Source: Euleptes europaea
Taxonomy: Eukaryota; Chordata; Lepidosauria; Squamata; Sphaerodactylidae
Reading direction: 5' to 3'
Length of the DNA: 64,000 nt
Assembly (NCBI RefSeq): GCF_029931775.1
Contig: NC_079325.1
Span: 51,382,286-51,446,285 of the forward strand
Shown here: positions 53,401 to 63,004 of the stretch, piece after piece
How positions within the stretch are numbered: the stretch's first letter is position 1
How the letters are laid out: each line of letters begins with the position of its first letter
Translations under genes and position numbers: made by a program
The notes under the pieces: generated by a model
What the model saw: the letters and a program-made list of their open reading frames with translations, nothing else
Told to the model about the DNA's origin: nothing
The model's database searches: none

Positions 53401-54175
53401 TCACCAAGACAATTGGGTTGATCTGCTGCCACTGGCAGAATATGCCTACAATAACTCGGTGCACTCTGCAACCGGGGTGAGCCCATTCAAAGCAGTTTAT
53501 GGAATGGATTTTGGACCATTAGGGGCTGTACCCACCCCGCCAGAAGGCGATCCCCCCGAGGTGTCTAAATGGGCTCACACAGTGAGGAACACTTGGCCCT
53601 GGCTTGTAAAAAACCTGGAACAGGCTAAAGATAGGTACAAACTACAAGCAGACAAACACAGAACACCTCAGTGGGAATTGAGGGTCGGAGAAAAGGTGTA
53701 TCTTTCCACTAAGAACCTCAGGTCTTTACGCCCGTGTAAAAAATTGAGCCAACGGTTTGTGGGCCCATTTTCTATCTCCAGAGTTATCAATGAGGTTACG
53801 GTAGAGCTGGAGCTACCCAAATCCTTACAAGGGGTGCACCCGGTGTTTCACGTGAGTCTACTAAAACCCTTTCTACAAGCACCAGAATGGCACCCCGAAC
53901 CCGAAGCGGCAACTCCCATCATGGTACAGGGCGAACGGCACTTTGAAATCTCCAGGGTGCTCGATTCTCGGAGGCGCAGGGGCCGACTGGAATATCTTGT
54001 GCGTTGGAAACATTTAAATTCCAGTCACGATGAGTGGGTGTCCGCTGTTCACGTACAGGCTCCAACCCTTGTAGCGGATTTCCATCGCCATTACCCGGAC
54101 AAACCAGGAAATCTGGAGGGGGGGCCTTTGGGGAGGCGGAGTGTCAGCGAGGGCATGCAATCGGACCCGGGATAG
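50453..54175 (+). CDS. Chromovirus Pol polyprotein
   Basis: About 1240 codons, expected to be made only as a Gag-Pol fusion, so the nominal start is arbitrary. Domains in order: aspartic protease (VDSGCS, about residue 48); reverse transcriptase (LRLCVDYRGLNAI; active-site FLDD, about 362); RNase H (VDASDKAMGGALL, about 520); integrase zinc-binding H-H-C-C (about 800-845) and catalytic core (GMDFITDL, SDRGSVF, TDGQTERVN; about 868-960); then a C-terminal chromodomain (LEYLVRWK, DEWV; about 1164-1203) that directs insertion to marked chromatin in this group. The frame ends just inside the 3' LTR. Confidence 0.93.
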   Translation: MREPAQRAPLEETKPAPCRVSDQGETLLIPVVLRNPQGGEPVAVVAIVDSGCSRTLIDQAVVERLRIGTRELDQPLHFHQMDGSDLRGGPVHLHTRKMWLGVGNHWEQIHFTVVPKISYPVVLGVNWLAGHNPSIDWEQRRVVFGAPQCEKHSRDDLPGGEGGSAAALEEPTLPPEYSDFADVFEGTDCDLLPPHRTTDCAIELIKDVKPSKARVYAMSPQEKAVLREFLDKNLERGFIRPSKAAFSSPCFFVKKKGTSDLRLCVDYRGLNAITETNAYPLPLIPDLLSVLQEGCIFSKIDLAEAYYRVRIKEGDEAKTAFSCCYGLFEFLVMPFGLSGGPSCFMQLINEILHDLLFKGVVVFLDDLLIYSKDPAEHRELVREVLRRLRDNHLYAKLSKCAFNQDQLSFLGYVISPQGLSMDPEKVRAVLEWEPPRTRKQVQQFLGFANFYRNFIQDFAQIALPITDLLKTKGKGQGATFAQYQVPWTARCQAAFETLKERFTSEPILAHPDCSRPFTLQVDASDKAMGGALLQRDDQGRLRPCAYFSKKFSGPELNWPIGEKEAMAIKHALTVWRQFLEGAAEPFVVCTDHRNLESILGQRKLSAKQVRWSTFFSKFNFTIKHMPGKENCLADGLSRMPQYECQVERPVGSLFTREHLGLTPEGNSAGVLTRAQSRAAAQDSSSSSPREVVAPTSSSPAVPGELSTTTAGEGGGISQMERRDQAEGPVPTPLPGSDVAIPRLWAVPESLPEVVKKRWGEALQREREEESIPSQMTDKNGICKNKHYVPRELRREILERSHSSTIGGHFGFAKSLHLIRRQFWWPGMRQDIEVFIKSCPVCATSKRLMGKPPGLLKPLETPEAPWRVIGMDFITDLPSSQGKTVLWVITDLFSKQVHLVPCEGMPSAHKLARLFVHCIFKLHGFPRKVLSDRGSVFVSKFWKAFLGIVGVQLGLSSAYHPQTDGQTERVNAVMECYLRCFVNYHQDNWVDLLPLAEYAYNNSVHSATGVSPFKAVYGMDFGPLGAVPTPPEGDPPEVSKWAHTVRNTWPWLVKNLEQAKDRYKLQADKHRTPQWELRVGEKVYLSTKNLRSLRPCKKLSQRFVGPFSISRVINEVTVELELPKSLQGVHPVFHVSLLKPFLQAPEWHPEPEAATPIMVQGERHFEISRVLDSRRRRGRLEYLVRWKHLNSSHDEWVSAVHVQAPTLVADFHRHYPDKPGNLEGGPLGRRSVSEGMQSDPG
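54130..54141 (+). other. Polypurine tract
   Basis: GGGGAGGCGGAG directly before the 3' LTR, where plus-strand DNA synthesis is expected to start. Confidence 0.8.
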
Positions 54176-54538
54176 CGAGGTGACTTTCGTTTCATCTCTC
54201 CTTCCCGTGGGAAGGAAGAGGCAACAGCCAAAAGGCTCGAGAGATCTCCACTTCAAAGTGACTTCCTGATTGTAATCCTGCTCTGATCTTAAGGTGTGAA
54301 TTCTCTCTCTTGGTATTGGGGAACCTCTGATGTTTTGCATTTCAAAGATGTTACTTGTAAACATGCTAGCGTGTGTACTCTATAAGAATACCCTCCAAAT
54401 GATTTGGCGCCATTGTAACGTTGTGTTTCATAGGTTACTGTACCCTTCCTTTCAAATAAATTCTACTTTAAACTCTCTGCTAACGTCTGGAGTAAAGTGG
54501 ATGATTCCTGAGAGGCAACGGAGTCCTAGAACCTGACA
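54142..54538 (+). repeat. 3' LTR of the chromovirus
   Basis: Same 397 bp as the 5' LTR with no difference found by eye; followed by the second CTGCC. Confidence 0.92.
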
Positions 54539-54543
54539 CTGCC

Positions 54544-54850
54544 CCAGGATGTGGTGATGGCTGCCAACTTGGAAGGCTTTAAGAGGGGAGTGGACATGTT
54601 CATGGAAGAGAGGAGTATTCATGGCTACTAGTAAAAAAGGATACTAGTCATGATGCATACCTATTCTCCCCAGGATCAGAGGAGCATGCCGAATATATGA
54701 GGTGCTGTGGAACACAGGCAGGATAATGCTGCTGCAGTCGGCTTGTTTGGGGGCTTCCTGGAGGCACCTGGTTGGCCACTGTGTGGACAGATGGCTGGAC
54801 TTGATGGGCCTTGGTCTGATCCAGCATGGTCATTCTTATGTTCTTAACCA
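54544..54850 (+). mobile_element. CR1 LINE, right part, split by the LTR element
   Basis: Resumes with CCAGGATGTGGTGATGGC (protein QDVVMAANLEGFKRGVD), then the 3' UTR with TAGTCATGATGCATACC and GGGCCTTGGTCTGATCCAGC, ending at TTCTTATGTTCTTA, the terminus of this CR1 subfamily. Confidence 0.88.
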
Positions 54851-55009
54851 TGGGTACCCACCTGCAATAATCAATGCTCCCTCCGAGCCTGGATCATTCT
54901 TCATTGGCAGCGCCGGGGAGACCCAGGGACATTTCCATGCCACTGCAGGCACGGGGACAGGATGGCCCAGGGTCGCTTTCTCCAGATACACAGTTGGGCC
55001 TACTCACTG
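54851..55009. other. No feature recognised
   Basis: Short unique stretch between two LINE tails. Confidence 0.35.
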
Positions 55010-55345
55010 GTGTTGGAGGAGAGTGTTACGGATATTGTGGACTGCCAAAACAGACAGATAAGTGGGTTCTAGATCAAGTCAAGCATGAACTCTTCCTAGA
55101 AGCTAAAATGACTAAACTGAGGCTGTCCTACTTTGGTCACATTATGAGAAGACTGGAAAAGTCAGACATGCTAGGAAAAGTGGAAGGCAGCAGGAAAAGA
55201 GGAATACCCAAGGTGAGATGGATTGACTCTATCAAGGAAGCTGTGGCCCTCAGTTTGCAAGACCTGAGCAAGGCTGTTAAAGATAGGACGTTTTGGAGGA
55301 CATACATTTATAGGGTCGCCATAGGTCAGAAGTGACTTGAGGGCA
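55010..55345 (+). mobile_element. BovB/RTE LINE 3' end
   Basis: Frame KMTKLRLSYFGHIMRRLEK, VEGSRKRGIPKVRWIDSIK, then GGGTCGCCATAGGTCAGAAGT and CACAACACAG. 5'-truncated, same family as 34671-35255 but plus strand. Confidence 0.85.
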
Positions 55346-55589
55346 CACAACACAGATGCTACTCCCATGTAAATGCACTCAAGATTGCAGGGGGGGCACT
55401 CCAACGTTTGGTTATGTCTTTTAAAAATGTTAAAAGAAACTTTAGATGTAAGGTGAGGCAAAACCAGGAAACTGTTGGGTAATGTGTGATGGCTTGGCTC
55501 GCGTGATGTGTTATTGAATGTACTTTCCTTTGGCAAAATGGTGGTCTAAACCGGCCAGGAGTGGAAGCGGGTAATGTTGGAGATTTTGG
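55346..55589. other. No feature recognised
   Basis: Short unique stretch. Confidence 0.35.
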
Positions 55590-56665
55590 CAGAACAAAAG
55601 TAAGCTGGAATGTGAAGTAGCCAAGTTTGCAGATGACACCAAATTATTTAGGGTGGTTAAAACAAAATCGGACTGTGAAGAGCTCCAGAAGGATCTCTGC
55701 ATACTGGAAAAATGGGCATTAAAATGGCAAATGAGATTCAGTGTGAGTAAGTGTAAAGTGATGCATATTGGGACAAAAAATCCCAACTTCACATATACAC
55801 TGATGGGATCTGTGCTGGCAGCAACAGACCAAGAAAGGGATCTTGGGGTGGTAGTGGATAGCTCAATGAAGATGTCAACCCAGTGTGCTGCTGCTGTAAA
55901 AAAGGCAAGTTCCATGCTGGCCATAATTAGACGAGGAATAGAGAATAAAACTGCTGATATCATACTGCCCTTGTACAAATCTATGATGAGACCACACTTG
56001 GAATACTGTGAACAGTTCTGGTCACCACACCTCAAAAAGGATATTACAGAGCTTGAGAAGGTGCAGAAAAGAGCAACCAAAATGATTAGGGGACTAGAGC
56101 AACTGTCCTATGGGGAGCGGTTAAGACGCTTAGGGCTGTTTAGCTTGGAAAGAAGGTGGCTGAGGGGAGACATGATAGAGGTCTATAAAATTATGCATGG
56201 TTTGGAGAGAGTGGACAGGGAGAAGTTTTTCTCCCTCTCCCATAATACTAGAACACGGGGTCATCTGCTAAAGCTGGAGGGTGAGAGATTCAAAACAGAT
56301 AAAAGGAAGTATTTTTTCACACAACGCATAGTTAAATTGTGGAACTACCTGCCCCAGGACGTGGTGATGGCTGCCAACTTGGAGGGCTTTAAGAGGGGAG
56401 TGGACATATTAATGGAGGAGAGGGGTATTAATGACTGTTAGAATGGATACTAGTCATGCTGCATACCTATTCTCTTTAGTATCAGAGGAGCATGCCTATT
56501 ATTTTGGGTGCGGTGGAACACAGGCAGGATGGTGCTGCTGCAGTCGTCTTGTTAGTGGCTTCCTAGAGGCACCTGGTTGGCCACTGTGTGAACAGACTGC
56601 TGGACTTGATGGGCCTTGGTCTGATCCAGCAGGGCTTTTCTTATGTTCTTATGTGCCGCAGGTTT
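55590..56665 (+). mobile_element. CR1 LINE, C-terminal reverse transcriptase and 3' UTR
   Basis: An open frame of about 275 residues. It starts at the reverse transcriptase active-site box (VAKFADDTKLFRVV, about 55618-55660) and continues through LGVVVDSSMKMSTQCAAAV, RPHLEYCEQFWSPHLKK and KYFFTQRIVKLWNYLP to a stop at 56441. The 3' UTR ends GCTTTTCTTATGTTCTTATG. The intact frame suggests a fairly young 5'-truncated copy, and it supplies the unbroken reference for the CR1 split by the chromovirus. Confidence 0.9.
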
Positions 56666-56790
56666 TAACCTCCACCACCACCACTCCATGAAATCAACAA
56701 GGTTGTTTCAAAGGGGCCAGAATTCCCTTCGCTGCCTTCTCACCTGGACCTCTTTTCAGGCCCAGGGCAGAAGCATCTGCTGCCTCCCCA

Positions 56791-56954
56791 AGGGTGCTTT
56801 CACACATGCCGAATAATGCACTTTCAATCCACTTCCAATGTACTTTGCAGCTGGGTTTTACTGTGTGAAAGGCAAAAACCCACTTGCAAACGATCCTTAA
56901 GGTGCATTAAAGTGGATTTAAAGTGTATTATTCAGCATGTGTAAAAGCGCCCTT
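56791..56954. mobile_element. Palindromic MITE with long inverted ends
   Basis: GGGTGCTTTCACACATGCCG … AATCCACTTCC at the left and its imperfect reverse complement (GTGGATTTAAAGTG … GTGTAAAAGCGCCC) at the right, about 45 bp each. A hAT-type MITE is likely, but the flanking 8-mers do not match. Confidence 0.65.
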
Positions 56955-57600
56955 CCAGTGTTTTGTGCAGCGAGGAAAGAGCCCGCAGAACCATCCAGGC
57001 ACTCCAAACAGGATCTTCCTCCTGCCAAAACGACTCACTTACAACCGCTTTTCAAAAGCAGCCAGGGTAATGGGCCGGGGGAGGGGGGGAAATCCGATGT
57101 ACACACCACACACCCCTCGGCGGAGAAGCGCTTGGATTTCAGCGTGCAATTGACTAGACCTTGTCAGTTTCCCAGGCGGGGCGGGGCGCTTTCTGCTACG
57201 CGGGTGGCTCCCACACGCCCGCGACTGGGGAAGGAGGCCGGGATTCAGGCTTGCAGGGCAGGGGGCTCAGGGCTGCAAGGAATCCTCCCCCTCCTCAAGC
57301 ACTCACCGAGGGGGAGGAGAAGGGCTGCCCCTGCCACCTTTCCCTGTTGATTTAAGGCGGGGGAAGGGGCCTGCCCTCAAGTGACAAACGTCTGGGGCAG
57401 AAACTTCCCTTCAGTCGGGAGCAGGGGTTGTGTTTTTGTGCGTTTTTGCTCCCCCGCCCCGCTCCTCCGACAGCTTGCAAACGGCCGCGGCTCCTCTAGG
57501 GAGGCGGCCCAGCTCCCGCAGAGCCAGTGTCGGGTTGGCCGCTCCGTCGCCCGCCTGCAAGCTGCTGGGTCAAAGCGAAACCTCCGAGAGGAGGCAGGAG
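56955..57600. promoter_or_regulatory. CpG-rich unique block
   Basis: 57040-57600 has dense CpG (AGGCGGGGCGGGGCGC, CTACGCGGGTGG, CCGCGGCTCC, CGCTCCGTCGCCCGCC). No transposon and no recognisable exon. It may be a CpG island belonging to the BARHL1 upstream region; a separate promoter cannot be excluded. Confidence 0.4.
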
Positions 57601-58855
<1,255 letters not shown>

Positions 58856-59150
58856 GAGCCAGCGTGGTGTGGTGGTTAAGAGCGGTGGTTTGGGGCGGTG
58901 GACTCTGATCTGGAGGACCGGGTTTGATTCCCGCTCCTCCAGATGAGTGGCGGACTCTAATCTGGTGAACCGGGTTGGTTTCCCCACTCCTACACATGAA
59001 GCCAGCTGGGTGAGCTTGGGCAAGTCACTCTTTCTTAGCCCCACCTACCTTACAGGGTGCCTGTTGTGGAAAGGAAGGTGATTGTAAGCCGGTCTGAGTC
59101 TCCCTTAAATCGTAGAGAAAGTCGTCATATAACAACCAATTCTTATTATT
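58856..59150 (+). mobile_element. SINE-C, full length
   Basis: GAGCCAGCGTGGTGTGGTGG to AACAACCAATTCTTATTATTG; the last repeat before BARHL1. Confidence 0.85.
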
Positions 59151-60290
59151 GCTCCACTTCGACTTTTCACTTCGAAGTAAGCCCTATTGGCTTCAATGGC
59201 ATTTATGCCTAGTTTAGGATCCTGCTCTGTGATTCAGTTTCCAATAAAAGAGCCATCTTTCGCTTCTGCTGGAGACCCTTCCCCAAGCAGTGCTTTCCAA
59301 TGAAATCGTGACTTTCCAAATGTTTTGTGCCTTTAGAATGGTAAGGAGGGAGGCAAGATATAAATTCCAGTGCTCCCTACTGTCTAGGGCTCCCCCCCCC
59401 TTACCAATAAAACTGTGTATGGATGCAGGAAATAAGCACGTTCTTTGCCTTTATACGGTTGTTATTGGCTCTAACTAGCGGGAGGATGCGCTCTTTTTGA
59501 ATTTCCGCTCAAAATAATTGCGTCGCCAGAACGGGTGGCTTCCTTTCATATTATAGATTCACCGCCACCCCTCCCTTTACCTATACATTTCCAATCCAAT
59601 CCCGTGAATGTTTCACGTCTGTGAGACGTATTCCCGGGTGTACAGGAACTTAGTTTTCAATGTTCTTACTCCAGCGGTCAACACAGGCCTCCAAAATACG
59701 GAGCTAGACTCATCTTTTAATATTCAGCAGTGTGATTCCACACTATATTTCAAAATCAGGCCAGATAAAAGCGATAGACGTCAACCAATGATTTAAAAAA
59801 TCAACGTTTTTCGAAGAGACGGCCATTCTTTAAAAGAAAAATAAAACAATAAGGCTATCTGTGAACAATTAGCTATCTGTCAAATCGAAACCTCCTATTA
59901 GAACAGTTCTAAAATTAAAAAAAAAAGATTTCTTTTCTTGTCCTCTGCGTCGTCCAGCTTTCCTTTCAATAACCCCCTCTGCAATTATTTCCTTTCGAGG
60001 AAAACAAAATCTTCCCTCCGCACGATAAAGGGAGACCACGATTCAGCTCATTGCGAACAGGAGAAGAGAGTTTGGAAATGCACCCGCAAATGCACACACC
60101 CCAAACAAGATTCTCTCTTTCCCCCCCCCCCACCCGTGGCTAATAACCCCATTTAGAACTTCATCAGTAGCGTAATGAAAGGAAATAGGGTGGAAATGGC
60201 CCGCTAACAGTTGGATCTGGGCTGTAATTAATTTCGTGTCTCTTTTAATCAAGCCGAGGAGCGATCAAGTTTCCTTAGTCAGTGTGCGGT
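59151..60290. promoter_or_regulatory. Repeat-free BARHL1 upstream block
   Basis: No transposon over 1.1 kb. Motifs include CTCAAAATAATTGCG, GAACAATTAGC, CTGCAATTATTTCC, GGCTGTAATTAATTTCG and TCTTTTAATCAAGCC. This looks like the proximal regulatory region of a neural homeobox gene; assignment is by position and motif texture. Confidence 0.5.
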
Positions 60291-61202
60291 GTGTGTGACA
60301 TCACCCTAAAAGCTGGGCGGCCAATCAGGAGGGTCGTTATGGGGCACGTGGGCTTGGGATCTTGGGGAGGGGAGATAGACGAGGAGGAGGAGGAGGAAGA
60401 AGAAATCCCAAACTCAAACGACGCAAGTTGAGGGGTGCTGTTAAAAAACCCGGGGAAAACCCGGGCGGGCGGAGCGGAGAACGGAGCTGTCCGCGGTGCT
60501 GAAGTCGAGCGGCGTTCCCACTTGGAACAGGGGAGATCCGAAGCGACTCCGAAAGAAGACCATGGGCGGTGGATCCGGGATCCCGGAGCGCTTGGGGGGG
60601 CTCTTTCAAAGGTGCTGACATTCCCATCATCCCAGGGTCGCTGAGCTTTGCCTGCCTGTTGTTTTTTTCCTTCCCCCCACTCGCACTTTTTGGCTGGGGG
60701 GGGGGGTCGGAGCCCGAGCCTTCCCAGCCATCGCATGCTCTGTCCAGCGTCCTGAATGCTCCGCCGCCCCCGATTCACAGGTTACCCCCCCCAAGAAGAA
60801 CTTGCCGTCCGCTCCCCTCTTTGCCCGTCCCCTGTTCCCCGACCCCACCCCACCCCCAAATTATGGATTATTTCTGCGTTTCGAACAGAGCTCGCTAGAT
60901 TTAAGGATTGAGGGGAGATGAATTTGGTGGTTGCCTCTGAAAGCAAAGTTTGACTTCCCCCCCCCTCCGCCCCTGGCTCCCTTCTCCCTTCTCCCCCCCC
61001 CCTCTCCCTTCCTCTCTCGCCTGCAGCCGGCTGCGGTGCTGATGGCCAAGCAAGACCGCGCGGTTGGATCTTAATGCGGATTCTCAGCCCCGGGATTGTC
61101 CGGCGACCCCCTCCCGCCGGATCCGCCGGCCCGCGCGCTTCTTGCGCCCCGCGCCGCCGCTCTCCTGACCCGGACTGCCGGTCAATGTCCTCTTGAACAG
61201 GC
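60291..61202 (+). promoter_or_regulatory. BARHL1 promoter and 5' UTR region, CpG island
   Basis: A CRE-like TGACATCA (60297-60304), an inverted-free CCAAT box (60321-60325) and an E-box CACGTG (60345-60350) are followed by a strongly GC- and CpG-rich stretch that continues into the coding exon. No clear TATA box, as usual for CpG-island promoters. The transcript start cannot be fixed. The (GGA)n run at 60379-60402 is a microsatellite. The long minus-strand frame over 60782-61510 is a GC shadow. Confidence 0.55.
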
Positions 61203-61659
61203 ATGGAAGGCTCCAACGGATTTGGGATCGATTCCCTCCTTTCCCACCGGCCGGGGAGCCCGGCCGGGCCCAAAGGGGACCCGCTGATGGGGGAGTGCCG
61301 ATCCCCCTTGGAACTAAGCCCCCGCTCGGAGCTCAGCAGCGGCTGCCCGTCTCCCCCCTCGCCCGGGCGGGACTGCTTGGAGGCTCCGCGGCAAGGGGCG
61401 GCGGCGGCGGCGCTGGACTCCCACCTCCAGGCCGGGCAGATCTCGGCCCCCTCCCAGTCCAGAACGGTGACTTCCTCCTTTTTAATCAGGGACATTTTGG
61501 CCGACTGCAAACCCTTGGCCGCCTGCGCCCCTTACTCCAGCACCAACGGACAGAGCGCGCAAGAGGCGCCGGTTCGAATCCCCGCCAAGGCCGGGGAGGA
61601 TTTCCGAGACAAGGTCGAGAAGAGCAGCAGTAACTCCTCTTCAGACTCGGAATACAAAG
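61203..61659 (+). CDS. BARHL1: BARHL1, first coding exon
   Basis: BARHL1 is a Bar-class homeodomain transcription factor of the nucleus, needed in inner-ear hair cells and in cerebellar and other neurons. This exon gives 152 residues plus one base: MEGSNGFGIDSLLSHRPGSP, CRSPLELSPRSE, then TVTSSFLIRDILADCKPLA and SSSDSEYK. FGIDSLL (7-13) and SFLIRDILA (92-100) are the two FIL/EH1-type repression motifs of Bar proteins. The start has a fair context (CAGGCATGG). The donor AAAG|GTAAGC at 61660 ends the exon in phase 1, at the place where the mammalian protein continues into KVKEEGD. CRSPLELSPRSE separates it from BARHL2. An alanine run (66-70) comes from a GCG repeat. Homeobox exons lie beyond the window. 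Confidence 0.96.
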
Positions 61660-62064
61660 GTAAGCGGAGGGTCTCCGACGCGGCTTCCAGCGGGTCTCGC
61701 CCGCCCCTTCCTACCTGGCACCCAAGGCGGGCGCACCTTCGCTTTGTTCCCTGGCCCCGCTGGCTTTGCCAGGGCCGGCCAGCCCAGTCCTCCGTTTCCA
61801 AGAGAGGTCAGCCTTTGGCAAGCCCGGAAGCGAGGCATAAAGGAGAGGGGCATTCTCTCGGGTTGGTCCCCGCGATCTCCACTTTCAGAGGTATACTGCC
61901 TCTGAATATGGAAGTTCTCTTTCAAAGGGGGAAAAGATTTTTTTTTAACCGTGTTGGTCTAGTTTGGGTTTCTCCTGATTCCTTTCTTTTAAAACGACTA
62001 TTCGGTTCAAGGTGCTCATGGCTAGGTTCTGCCCGTAAAATGAAAAATACAGTGATTCACAAAA
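61660..62064 (+). other. BARHL1 intron 1, proximal part
   Basis: Starts GTAAGC. The exon frame stays open for 146 codons into the intron (to 62096) by chance. A fragment TTTCAGAGGTATACTGCCTC (about 61884) matches CR1-type text seen at 47080. Confidence 0.75.
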
Positions 62065-62203
62065 GCCCCAGAACTTTAAAGAAAACATTGGTCTGAAAAT
62101 TGATCAGGCTGAAATATAGGTATTACAGGGGGATTTCCACTCTAATATCGTTATTTCAGCCTGATTAATTTACAGACCAATGTTTTCTTTAAAGTTCTGG
62201 GGC
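62065..62203. repeat. Inverted repeat, 52-bp arms, in BARHL1 intron 1
   Basis: Arms 62065-62116 and 62152-62203 are reverse complements with only 2 mismatches (outer GCCCCAGAACTTTAAAG, inner ATCAGGCTGAAATA), around a 35-nt spacer. The family is not known to me and no second copy occurs in the window. Confidence 0.85.
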
Positions 62204-62612
62204 AGACCCCTCTTCGTGAAGCTCGGGTCCCCCCCCCCCCGCAATTTCACCCTTTCAGCGTCTTTTTAGGGCGATTTAATTTCCCGTCCGCTCTCAAGGA
62301 CAACCGCCGGGGCCTCAGGACGGGAGAAGAGACGCCGCGTCTCAGATAAAGCGGAAGAATCGGCACCTTTCCCCCCCCCGCCCCCCAAGGGAGGGTCAAC
62401 AATATTTCTAAAATAGTTTTGTTACCGTGCGAATGCGTGACAGATGAATCGATAGCAAGCGGCGAAGTCGTCGGTCGGGGCGGGAAATCTTGGGGCCGGC
62501 GGAGAAGAAGACAGGCAGGCGCTTCGGAGCCTCTTTCGGAAATATCTGATTTCCGATCAATCCTAATCCTGCCCTGAACGATCGGCGTCCTGCCCCGGGA
62601 GCCACTGGTGCA
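62204..62612 (+). other. BARHL1 intron 1, unique sequence
   Basis: GC-rich with poly-C runs (62230, 62371). No exon 2 is found here: the expected KKPRKARTAF homeobox start is absent. Confidence 0.6.
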
Positions 62613-63004
62613 CGGGAGGTTTCGCCTCGGCTCTGCCGCTCTCGAGATGCACATTTTCCCCATCAGTAGAAAAGGGCAAGAGTCTAGTAGCACCTTAAAG
62701 ACTAACAAAAATATTTTCTGGTAGGGTATGAGCTTTCGTGAGCCACAGCTCACTTCTTCAGAAGTGAGCTGTGGCTCACGAAAGCTCATACCCTATCAGA
62801 AAATATTTTTGTTAGTCTTTAAGGTGCTACTGGACTCTTGCCCTTTTCTACTACTGCAGACAGACTAACAAGGCTACCCACTGTGAATTATTTTCCCCAT
62901 CCAAATTCTCAAAACTCAACAATAAGCCCCCATGCAAAGCTTTGAGAGTTCGGATGGGGGAAAGGTGCATCTCGAGAGCGGCAGATCCGAGGCAAAACCT
63001 CCCG
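62613..63004. repeat. Large foldback in BARHL1 intron 1, split by a PLE
   Basis: With the PLE removed, 62613-62664 plus 62902-62915 (GGGAGGTTTCGCCTCGG … CTCTCGAGATGCAC … TTCTCAAAA) pairs with 62940-63004 in reverse complement, arms about 65 bp and loop about 24 nt. Several mismatches show it predates the PLE insertion. Weaker similarity may extend outward. Confidence 0.75.
62665..62889. mobile_element. Penelope-like end palindrome, nested
   Basis: A 188-bp palindrome (62665-62852; 93-nt arms, 2-nt centre) plus a single tail ending CACTGTGAATT. The target duplication ATTTTCCCCATC stands at 62653-62664 and 62890-62901. On the minus strand 62734-62761, CTGAAGA, a perfect GTGAGC/GCTCAC hairpin and GAAA form a hammerhead-like core; the plus-strand arm lacks the first bases of it. 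Confidence 0.75.

Larger units (their letters stand above)
48611..54538 (+). mobile_element. Ty3/gypsy chromovirus, Sushi/Tf1-like, looks whole
   Basis: A 5928-bp LTR retrotransposon. Parts in order: 397-bp LTR, primer site, gag, pol (protease, reverse transcriptase, RNase H, integrase, chromodomain), polypurine tract and 397-bp LTR. The LTRs begin TGTCAG, end CCTGACA and read as identical. The target duplication is CTGCC at 48606-48610 and 54539-54543. I see no obvious breaks. Identical LTRs over about 400 bp point to a very recent insertion, likely under one or two million years, the exact figure depending on the mutation rate. No envelope gene. The chromodomain and the self-priming site place it with chromoviruses of the Sushi type. 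Confidence 0.93.

Noticed and set aside
55618-56441. Open frame of about 275 residues as a host gene
   Set aside because: It is the C-terminal reverse transcriptase of a CR1 LINE (FADDTK box, then typical CR1 text) followed by a CR1 3' UTR.
60782-61510. 242-residue minus-strand frame opposite the BARHL1 exon
   Set aside because: GC-rich shadow; the plus strand carries the recognised protein and the minus frame matches nothing I know.
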